Assembly: GCA_030593225.1 (NCBI GenBank)
Contig: JAUVHP010000010.1
Coordinates: forward strand, 1-19,019
Direction of reading: 5' to 3'
DNA length: 19,019 bases
Source of the DNA: an archaeon
GTDB lineage: Archaea > Nanobdellota > Nanobdellia > Pacearchaeales > GW2011-AR1
Made by a program: the position numbers and the translations under genes. Below are positions 14,105 to 19,019 of the stretch, piece by piece (position 1 is the stretch's first letter; each line of letters begins with the position of its first letter). Under the pieces are notes generated by a model. The model worked only from the letters and a program-made list of their open reading frames with translations, ran no database searches and was not told the origin of the DNA.

Positions 14105-14434
14105 TTATCCCAAATGTTTTTGTAATTTTTCTTCAAATTCAATTGCTGGAATTGCCCCGACAAATTGGTCAATCATTTTTTGGTCTTTTAGTAAAACAAA
14201 ATTTGGTATTGAAACAACGTCAAATTTCTGTGCAATATCTTGATTTTCTCCAACATCAACTTTTCCGAATTTGATTTTTCCTTTAAATTTTTCACTTAAT
14301 TCGTCTATTATTGGGGACATTGTTAAACAAGGCATACACCATTCTGCGAAAAAATCAATTAAAACAAACCCTTCTTTAGTAAAATCTTCAAATTCTGATT
14401 TTGTTAATTCAGGAACTAAATCATTATTTGTCAT
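14105..14434 (-). CDS. trxA: Thioredoxin
   Basis: The 109-residue protein has the thioredoxin fold and active site WCMPC (W32, C33, C36), the FFAEW lead-in and the cis-proline in SIPNFVLL (P77). The CMPC form differs from the canonical CGPC and may shift the redox potential. It reduces protein disulfides in the cytoplasm. Because class II ribonucleotide reductase needs dithiol reduction after each turnover, this thioredoxin is a natural partner for the reductase encoded 1.4 kb away; that pairing is inference. ATG 14434 has a TATA-like element at leaderless spacing. Confidence 0.94.
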   Translation of the reverse strand: MTNNDLVPELTKSEFEDFTKEGFVLIDFFAEWCMPCLTMSPIIDELSEKFKGKIKFGKVDVGENQDIAQKFDVVSIPNFVLLKDQKMIDQFVGAIPAIEFEEKLQKHLG

Positions 14435-14453
14435 AGAAAAAGTATAATTTTAC

Positions 14454-14465
14454 TATTTATAAAAA
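14454..14465 (-). promoter_or_regulatory. TATA box for thioredoxin
   Basis: The minus-strand AATTTTTATAAATA element is centred about 25 bases before ATG 14434, consistent with a leaderless transcript separate from the upstream dut gene. Confidence 0.5.
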
Positions 14466-14471
14466 TTTAGA

Positions 14472-15242
14472 TTATAATCCTGTGCTACCAAACCCACCTT
14501 TTCCACGAGAACTTTCAGATAATTCACCTACTTGTTTTATTTCTGCTGTTTCCACTTTTTGAATTAAGAGTTGAGCGATTTTTTGGTGTTTTTTAATTGT
14601 ATAATCATTGTAAGAAGTGTTTAATAAAACTACTTTGTATTCTCCTCTATAGCCAGAATCAATTACTCCTGCAATAGTTGTGATTCCGTTTTTTGTTGCA
14701 AGACCTGATTTTCCCCAGATTAATGAGGCATAATTTTTTGGAAGTTCTATGGAAATTCCTGTTCCTATAACTGCTCTTTCTCCTGCTGGAATTGTTATTT
14801 CTTCTATTGAATATAAGTCCATTCCTGCATCGTTTTCATGTGCATACTTTGGAATTATTGCATCTGGGCGAAGTTTTTTTATTTTTATTTGCATTTTATT
14901 TTTTTGAAAGAATATCTTTTTCAAATACTTTTCTACTATTTCAACTCTATGTGAATAATCGCAATCTGAACAATCCCATATTTTTCCTTTAGGAAGTTTA
15001 TAATTAAATAACCATTTTCCGTTTGGATTATTTATTCTACAACCACCCTCTTCTAATTCTGAATTATATTCTGGACAATAACATAAAAAACAGTTTAGTT
15101 TTTCTGGAGAAATATTGTGACAAATCTTTCCAGTGTAACAAGGACATTCGTTTGGATATTTTTGTTTTCTATTTAGAAAATTAAATTCTTTGATTATTTT
15201 TTGTATTTGTTGATTAATGAATTGTTCTGTTTGAGAGTTCAT
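14472..15242 (-). CDS. dut: Cysteine-rich small domain fused to dUTP diphosphatase
   Basis: The 256-residue protein has two parts. Residues about 30-112 match the cysteine-rich small domain family (PF04071-like): NECPCYTGKICH, LNCFLCYCPEYN, GGCRI, and WDCSDCDYSHRVEIVEKYL, a set of cysteines suited to zinc or Fe-S binding. Residues 117-256 are a trimeric dUTPase with all five motifs: AGMDLYS (139-145), GKSGLA (177-182), GVIDSGYRGEYKV (192-204), KIAQLLI (221-227) and the C-terminal RGKGGFGSTG (246-255). The dUTPase makes dUMP and keeps uracil out of DNA. The frame is continuous; M117 is a possible internal start, but no promoter or ribosome site is evident there. Before the toxin-antitoxin insertion it would have followed nrdJ by about 31 bases, forming a deoxynucleotide operon. 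Confidence 0.9.
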   Translation of the reverse strand: MNSQTEQFINQQIQKIIKEFNFLNRKQKYPNECPCYTGKICHNISPEKLNCFLCYCPEYNSELEEGGCRINNPNGKWLFNYKLPKGKIWDCSDCDYSHRVEIVEKYLKKIFFQKNKMQIKIKKLRPDAIIPKYAHENDAGMDLYSIEEITIPAGERAVIGTGISIELPKNYASLIWGKSGLATKNGITTIAGVIDSGYRGEYKVVLLNTSYNDYTIKKHQKIAQLLIQKVETAEIKQVGELSESSRGKGGFGSTGL

Positions 15243-15264
15243 AGGAGATATAAGAAATGAGGGA

Positions 15265-15274
15265 TTAAAAATTT
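15265..15274 (-). promoter_or_regulatory. Candidate TATA box for dut
   Basis: AAATTTTTAA on the minus strand is centred about 27 bases before ATG 15242 and touches the stop codon of the displaced nrdJ end. Moderate-to-weak match. Confidence 0.35.
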
Positions 15275-15309
15275 AACACTTAGAATAATCACAAATGCAT
15301 TTTTGACAA
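15274..15309 (-). pseudogene. Displaced second copy of the nrdJ 3' end
   Basis: These 36 bases match the end of nrdJ (15825-15860) at 31 positions. In the nrdJ frame they encode CQKCICDYSKC and a TAA stop; the functional gene ends CQKCVCGYSKC and TGA. Three of the five differences are silent (TGC/TGT, CAA/CAG, TAA/TGA), and every cysteine is kept. This indicates a diverged homologous gene end, not random similarity. It lies on the far side of the RelBE-like pair, 551 bp from the intact end, in direct orientation and just before dut. Confidence 0.85.
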
Positions 15310-15320
15310 AGTAGATAGTT

Positions 15321-15338
15321 AATTATTTAAATTATATA
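15321..15338 (+). promoter_or_regulatory. Promoter region of the RelBE-like pair
   Basis: The AT-only stretch AATTATTTAAATTATATA contains TATA-like sequence 15-32 bases before ATG 15353, compatible with a leaderless transcript and probable autoregulation by the antitoxin. Confidence 0.4.
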
Positions 15339-15352
15339 TTGTTATCAATTCT

Positions 15353-15559
15353 ATGGAATTAAAAACTATTAATATTAATAATTGTATGCAAAAAATAAAT
15401 CAAATGGAATTTATGTTAAATGAAATCAAGCAATCACTTTATTTTGTGGATAAAGATTTTCAAGAGAGTATTAGTTTAGGGGAGAAAGATATAAGAAAAG
15501 GAGATGTTATTATTTGTAAAACAGAAAAAGAGTTAGATAATTTTTTTGATACTATCTAA
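15353..15559 (+). CDS. RelB-like antitoxin
   Basis: The 68-residue acidic-to-neutral protein has the layout of archaeal RelB antitoxins. An N-terminal helix (MQKINQMEFMLNEIKQSL) is followed by SLGEKDIRKGDVIICKTEKE (residues 41-60), which resembles the typical archaeal motif E-D-I-x-K-G-x-V-I before a final helix. It is expected to neutralise the downstream toxin by wrapping it and to repress the operon. Its stop codon lies one base before the toxin ATG. Orientation is opposite to nrdJ and dut. Assignment rests on the motif and on the clear toxin partner. Confidence 0.75.
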   Translation: MELKTININNCMQKINQMEFMLNEIKQSLYFVDKDFQESISLGEKDIRKGDVIICKTEKELDNFFDTI

Positions 15560-15560
15560 A

Positions 15561-15812
15561 ATGTATGAAGCTATCTTTTCAGAAGAATTTAGAAAGCAGT
15601 TGAAAAAATTAAAGAAAAAAGATAAATCTCTTTATGAGAGATTAAAGAAAAAAATTAAGAATATTTTAATTGAGCCGCAACATATTAAACATTTAAGAAA
15701 TATTTTAAAAGGTGAGCAAAGAGTTCATTTGGGTGCTTTTGTTTTGAGATTTAAGACAGAAGAAAATAAAATTTATTTTATCACTTTGAAACATCATGAT
15801 TTTGCTTATTAA
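15561..15812 (+). CDS. RelE/YafQ-family mRNA interferase toxin
   Basis: The 83-residue basic protein shows the RelE fold pattern: YEAIFSEEFRKQLKKLKKKD at the start, then HIKHLRNILKGEQRVHLGAF, then VLRFKTEENKIYFITLKHHD and a final tyrosine in HHDFAY. The H-H-D-x-x-Y end and the R-x-H segment are typical of archaeal RelE toxins that cleave mRNA on the ribosome. I take ATG 15561; an upstream in-frame TTG at 15546 overlaps the antitoxin and is less likely. The gene ends 12 bases before the nrdJ stop, converging on it. The pair is bracketed by two copies of the nrdJ 3' end. Confidence 0.9.
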   Translation: MYEAIFSEEFRKQLKKLKKKDKSLYERLKKKIKNILIEPQHIKHLRNILKGEQRVHLGAFVLRFKTEENKIYFITLKHHDFAY

Positions 15813-15824
15813 GTTTAGGATTTT

Positions 15825-15860
15825 TCAACACTTAGAATAACCACAAACACATTTCTGACA
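15825..15860 (-). repeat. nrdJ 3'-end repeat, copy in the intact gene
   Basis: This is the partner of 15274-15309: 36 bp, five mismatches, direct orientation, 551 bp offset. The two copies bracket the RelBE-like pair. Confidence 0.85.
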
Positions 15861-18278
15861 ACCTTCAATATTCATTAACATTCGTTCACAGTCAGGACAA
15901 AAATTTCCTGAGTTTTTTGAAGTTTCTTTTTTTTCTTGAGTTTCTTTAGTGTTTTCTTTTTTTGTTAAACAAGTTTGATTTAATTGTGTGTATGCTTCTT
16001 GAAGTCCTCTGGCTATTGCGTCTGGAAGTGAACCGATTCTGTTTGGTCCAAATCCTGTTTGCGTTGCCCCACTAATTCCTTTTAATTGTTTTATTATTTC
16101 TTTTAATGACACATTGTTTTGAAAGCACATTGAAATTATTCTTCCCATTCCTTCTGAAATTGCGTGGATATCTCTTCCACCTTTTCCAATTGTGATAAAA
16201 GCTTCATAAGGTATAAATTCGTCTTCAATAACTCCGTTTAATGTTATGAACGCCCAACCGTGGGGTGTTATTTGTTTGATTGTGGTTCCTATAAGGATTG
16301 GTCTTTTGTCCAAGTCAATTGTTTTTTTCTCTTGTTTTTTTGAGTCAGTTAATAATTCAAAAGTTCTGCTTCCGTCTCTGTAAACAGTAAGACCTTTGCA
16401 TTCTAAATCAAAAGCAGTTAAATATGCGTTTGCGATTTCTTCTTTTGTTGTTTTATTAGGCATATTAATTGTTTTGCTAACTGCATTGTCTGTAAATTCT
16501 TGAAATGCTGATTGTATTTTGAGGTGCTGTTCTGGAGAAACCTCGTGGGCTGTTACAAAAATATTTTCAATTTCTTCTTTATAATTTTTTAATTCATCTA
16601 TTTCTAAACCGTCTTTACCAATTTTTTTCAAAATCTCTTCGCTGTATAAATTTTTTTCTTCTAAATATTCTTTAAATGCCCTATCAACTTCTACTAAATC
16701 TTCGCCAATTGTATCTTTTACATGTCTTATTGAGATATACTGGAATATTGGTTCTATTCCTTGTGACGTCGCTGCTATGACTCCTGTTGTTCCTGTCGGA
16801 GCGATTGTTGTGGTTGTTGCGTTTCTTATTGGCAAGTCATTTTTGTATATACTTTTATCAAAATTTGGAAATGCTCCTCTCTCAATTGCTAATTTCCTTG
16901 ATTCATCTTTTGAAATTTTGTTTATGAATCCCATTACTTCTCTTGCTGTTTCTATTGCTTTTTCACTATCATATCTAATTTTAAGTTTAACAAGCATATG
17001 TGCAAAACCCATTACACCAATTCCAATTTTTCTATTTGCTTTTGTTATTTCTTCTATTTCTTTTAATGGATATTTATTTCTGTCAATAACATTGTCCATA
17101 AATCTTGTTACACATCTTATTGTTTTTTCAAAAAGTTGGAAATCTATTTTATGATTTTCAATCATTTTACTTAAATTAATACTTCCTAAATTACAACTTT
17201 CATAAGGCAAGAGGGGCTGCTCCCCGCATGGATTTGTACTTGTTATTTTTCCAACTTCAGGTGTTGGATTAAATTTATTTATTTTATCAATAAAAATAAC
17301 TCCTGGCTCTCCTTTTTCCCAAGCTCCTTTAATAATTAAATCAAAGAGTTTTTTTGCTTTAAGATATAATAAATCATTTTCTACTTTTCCTATTTCTTCT
17401 TTTGTTTCTCTATCTAAAATTTTTGTTTTATCACTTGACAATTCCCAAGAAGTAATAAATTTTTCTCCTCTTCCAAAAGTTATTTCTTTTACTCTTTTTT
17501 CTGCGTGTTCAATAGTATAATCAATTCCTCTTGGGTCTTTTATTTGAATATATGCATTATTTTTGATTGCTTTTATTTCATCGTCGCTAAATGCTATTGA
17601 TAAATTAAAATTTGCTAAAACTTTTTCTCTTTGTTTTACTTTTATCCAGCAAAGTGCGTCTGGGTGATTTGCCCTTATAATTCCCATATTTGCTCCGCGT
17701 CTTTTTCCGCCTTGAGTTATTTGCCCTGCAGATTCATTAAAAGAAAATAAAAATGAAATAGGTCCAGGAGAATATCCGCTTGTTGAATTTATGTATGCTC
17801 CGTTTGGTCTAAGATTATCAAATGAAAATCCTGTTCCTCCGCCACTTTTGTGGACAACTGCCATTTGTTTTTGTGTTTCAAAAATTTCTTCAATGCTATC
17901 TTTTATTGGCAACACAAAACAAGCTGAAAGTTGCTGTAATTTTCTTCCTGCATTCATTAATGTTGGAGAGTTTGGTAAGAATTTTCCTGAAGTCATTAAA
18001 TCTAAAAATTCTTTTTCCATTTGTTTTGCTTTTTCAGAAATTTCAGCCAGAGCATAAAGTTCTTGTTTTGTTGTGTCCTTTGTAATTTGATTTCTAAATT
18101 CTTCTATGTGCAAGATTTCTGCAACAGCTATATCTTTTGCCACTCTTTGCATTAATTCCTCGCCTGTTTCAAGAATATTTCCAAATGAATCTTTTTTCAA
18201 ATACCTGCTTTCTAGGACAGTTACTGAAGATTTTGGAATATCTAAATTGTCTTTTAAATTATTTTTGTATTCTGCCAT
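15825..18278 (-). CDS. nrdJ: Adenosylcobalamin-dependent (class II) ribonucleotide reductase
   Basis: The 817-residue protein reduces ribonucleotides to deoxyribonucleotides using a cobalamin-derived thiyl radical. Landmarks are SACFVLPIKDS (C120, redox pair), GTGFSFDNLRP, GGKRRGANMG, and NPCGEQPLLPYESCNLGSIN with N349, C351 (radical cysteine) and E353 followed by C362. Next is TTTIAPTGTTG, and then a tail with CPDC and the ending CQKCVCGYSKC, a zinc-ribbon-like redox tail typical of B12-dependent reductases. ATG 18278 is chosen over an in-frame TTG at 18299. No small-subunit gene is needed. The 3' end is present twice: here and, diverged, at 15274-15309 beyond the RelBE-like pair. The neighbours thioredoxin and dUTPase fit deoxynucleotide supply. 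Confidence 0.96.
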   Translation of the reverse strand: MAEYKNNLKDNLDIPKSSVTVLESRYLKKDSFGNILETGEELMQRVAKDIAVAEILHIEEFRNQITKDTTKQELYALAEISEKAKQMEKEFLDLMTSGKFLPNSPTLMNAGRKLQQLSACFVLPIKDSIEEIFETQKQMAVVHKSGGGTGFSFDNLRPNGAYINSTSGYSPGPISFLFSFNESAGQITQGGKRRGANMGIIRANHPDALCWIKVKQREKVLANFNLSIAFSDDEIKAIKNNAYIQIKDPRGIDYTIEHAEKRVKEITFGRGEKFITSWELSSDKTKILDRETKEEIGKVENDLLYLKAKKLFDLIIKGAWEKGEPGVIFIDKINKFNPTPEVGKITSTNPCGEQPLLPYESCNLGSINLSKMIENHKIDFQLFEKTIRCVTRFMDNVIDRNKYPLKEIEEITKANRKIGIGVMGFAHMLVKLKIRYDSEKAIETAREVMGFINKISKDESRKLAIERGAFPNFDKSIYKNDLPIRNATTTTIAPTGTTGVIAATSQGIEPIFQYISIRHVKDTIGEDLVEVDRAFKEYLEEKNLYSEEILKKIGKDGLEIDELKNYKEEIENIFVTAHEVSPEQHLKIQSAFQEFTDNAVSKTINMPNKTTKEEIANAYLTAFDLECKGLTVYRDGSRTFELLTDSKKQEKKTIDLDKRPILIGTTIKQITPHGWAFITLNGVIEDEFIPYEAFITIGKGGRDIHAISEGMGRIISMCFQNNVSLKEIIKQLKGISGATQTGFGPNRIGSLPDAIARGLQEAYTQLNQTCLTKKENTKETQEKKETSKNSGNFCPDCERMLMNIEGCQKCVCGYSKC

Positions 18279-18315
18279 TTTCTCTTTTTTAAGAAGCAAG
18301 ATTAAGAAAACCTTG

Positions 18316-18328
18316 TTTTATTTTAAAG
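18316..18328 (-). promoter_or_regulatory. Candidate TATA box for nrdJ
   Basis: TTTAAAATAAAAC on the minus strand lies about 44 bases before ATG 18278, implying a leader of about 20 bases rich in A. No B12 riboswitch-like structure can fit in the short leader. Confidence 0.35.
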
Positions 18329-18363
18329 ATTGCTATTGTGGATAAGATAGGTTCTGAAAAACC

Positions 18364-18371
18364 TTATAAAT
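18364..18371 (+). promoter_or_regulatory. TATA box for tRNA-His
   Basis: TTATAAAT is centred about 27 bases before the tRNA 5' end, the normal distance for an archaeal tRNA promoter. It probably also drives the phosphatase-like gene behind the tRNA. Confidence 0.6.
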
Positions 18372-18393
18372 TAAGGTCTATTAATGAAATTAT

Positions 18394-18466
18394 GACGGTT
18401 GTAGTATAACGGTTATTACGTGTGGTTGTGGTCCGCAAAACGAGGGTTCGATTCCCTCCTTCCGTC
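18394..18466 (+). tRNA. tRNA-His (anticodon GTG)
   Basis: The anticodon arm is TGTGG-TTGTGGT-CCGCA with anticodon GTG at 18428-18430. The T arm is GAGGG-TTCGATT-CCCTC, and the D loop carries the GG pair. A genomically encoded G at 18394 sits opposite discriminator C at 18466, the G-1:C73 pair that marks tRNA-His. The acceptor stem has two adjacent T-T oppositions (positions 5-68 and 6-67 in standard numbering), which is odd. No CCA is encoded. The protein gene behind it starts nine bases after the discriminator base. Confidence 0.9.
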
Positions 18467-18475
18467 CTTAAAAAA

Positions 18476-18877
18476 ATGGTGAAAATATTATTTATTTGTA
18501 AGTATAATAGATTTAGAAGTCGGGTTGCTGAAAGCTATTTTAATAAGATTAATAAGAATAAAAAAATCAAAGTTAAAAGTGCTGGGTTGATTCGTGGGCG
18601 TCCAGTGAGTAAAATTGAAGCATCTGTTGCGAAAAAATTAGGGGTTGGTATTAATGGAAAACCAAAAGGATTAAGTAGCAAATTGTTGATGTGGCAGGAC
18701 TTATCAATTATAGTTGCTAATGATGTTCTGAAAGAAGTTTTGGAAAATGAAAAGTATGGAAAGAAAACAATTGTGTGGAAAATTAAAGATGCAGAAGATG
18801 ATGATGTAAAAAAGTTAGAGAAAATAATTAATGAGATTAAAAAAAGAGTTGAGAGATTGGTTGAAGAATTGAAATGA
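18476..18877 (+). CDS. Low-molecular-weight protein phosphatase / arsenate reductase-like protein
   Basis: The 133-residue protein starts KILFICKYNRFRSRVAESYF, which holds the P-loop C-x5-R-S (C8 to R14 from ATG 18476) of the low-molecular-weight tyrosine phosphatase/ArsC fold. The usual C-x-G-N-x-C-R-S is changed to C-K-Y-N-R-F-R-S, lacking the second cysteine. Next come KVKSAGLIRGRPVS and IIVANDVLKEVLEN; the general acid, usually an aspartate in a D-P motif, is not obvious, although several acidic residues follow (IKDAEDDD). It may dephosphorylate proteins or nucleotides, or be an ArsC-like enzyme; the substrate is unknown. The upstream extension of the frame runs into tRNA-His and is spurious. 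With no TATA element in the 9-base gap, it is probably co-transcribed with the tRNA. Confidence 0.82.
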   Translation: MVKILFICKYNRFRSRVAESYFNKINKNKKIKVKSAGLIRGRPVSKIEASVAKKLGVGINGKPKGLSSKLLMWQDLSIIVANDVLKEVLENEKYGKKTIVWKIKDAEDDDVKKLEKIINEIKKRVERLVEELK

Positions 18878-18880
18878 AAA

Positions 18881-18888
18881 ATTTATAA
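18881..18888 (+). promoter_or_regulatory. TATA box for the DUF2283 gene
   Basis: ATTTATAAGG is centred about 26 bases before ATG 18911, giving a leaderless transcript. Confidence 0.5.
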
Positions 18889-18910
18889 GGATTGTAACTG
18901 TAATAAAAAA

Positions 18911-19019
18911 ATGAGGATAACTTTTGATAGTGATGCAGATTCAGCGTATATTTATTTTAAGGAAATTTTAGCAGGAGAAGTTATGAAAACAATTTCTCTA
19001 AATGATTCTATAAATGTTG
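18911..19019 (+). CDS. DUF2283-like protein, N-terminal part (truncated by window edge)
   Basis: The 36 visible residues, MRITFDSDADSAYIYFKEIL followed by AGEVMKTISLNDSINV, match the start of DUF2283 proteins: a D-x-E/D-A-D-x-x-Y-I-Y-L-like strand, then a K-T-I-x-L strand before N-V-D. The family is small (roughly 60-80 residues), of unknown function, common in prokaryotes and often near toxin-antitoxin or other accessory genes. The frame is open to the end of the window. It is too short for the role to be assessed here. Confidence 0.7.
   Translation, partial: MRITFDSDADSAYIYFKEILAGEVMKTISLNDSINV

Noticed and set aside
14472..14894. dut as a separate gene starting at the internal ATG 14894
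   Set aside because: The frame is continuous with the cysteine-rich domain and no TATA element or ribosome-binding site precedes the internal ATG. A second translation start cannot be excluded but is unsupported.
16777..17154. 125-residue plus-strand open frame inside nrdJ, apparently hydrophobic
   Set aside because: It is antisense to conserved reductase motifs. The hydrophobic look comes from reversing charged AT-rich codons.
18422..18475. N-terminal extension of the phosphatase-like gene into tRNA-His
   Set aside because: The added residues are encoded by the tRNA anticodon and T arms. The P-loop strand begins properly at ATG 18476.

Overview
This window looks like the chromosome of an AT-rich archaeon, most likely a small-genome DPANN lineage of the Woesearchaeota/Pacearchaeota type. 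The archaeal signs are a cluster of RNA polymerase subunits H, B and A followed by a NusA-like KH protein, archaeal-type S12 and S7, and tRNAs without encoded CCA. TATA-like boxes about 25 bases before many start codons, with no Shine-Dalgarno sequence, point to leaderless mRNAs. The lineage call is inference from gene content and composition; no rRNA is present.

Layout. (1) 1-2674, plus strand: the end of a DUF1847-type metal-binding protein, a NYN-domain nuclease-like protein with a coiled-coil insert, and a PD-(D/E)XK-like protein; the last two could be a defence pair. (2) 2719-11512, minus strand: rpoH-rpoB-rpoA-nusA, then rps12-rps7 from a separate promoter. rpoA is one uninterrupted gene joining the A' and A'' halves that most archaea encode separately. 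A small plus-strand gene (3897-4103) sits between nusA and rps12. The L30e, EF-1A and S10 genes often found in this cluster are absent here. (3) 11628-14434, minus strand: an unknown basic protein, tRNA-Lys(TTT), a TumE/TumA-like toxin-antitoxin pair, galE and thioredoxin. (4) 14472-18278: a cysteine-rich-domain/dUTPase fusion, a RelBE-like toxin-antitoxin pair on the plus strand, and class II (B12-dependent) ribonucleotide reductase. (5) 18394-19019, plus strand: tRNA-His(GTG), a low-molecular-weight phosphatase/arsenate-reductase-like gene 9 bases behind it, and the start of a DUF2283 gene.

The most striking signal is a repeated architecture. Both toxin-antitoxin pairs lie directly after a conserved minus-strand gene (galE, nrdJ), and the far side of each pair carries a second, diverged, still in-frame copy of that gene's 3' end including a stop codon: 62 bp for galE and 36 bp for nrdJ. 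The tRNA-Lys gene shows an analogous duplication of its last 18 bases 160 bp downstream, around two 31-bp direct repeats. A weaker candidate copy of the nusA 3' end flanks the small gene at 3897-4103. I read this as cassettes that enter at gene 3' ends and bring a replacement end, so the target stays intact. No recombinase gene is visible in the window.
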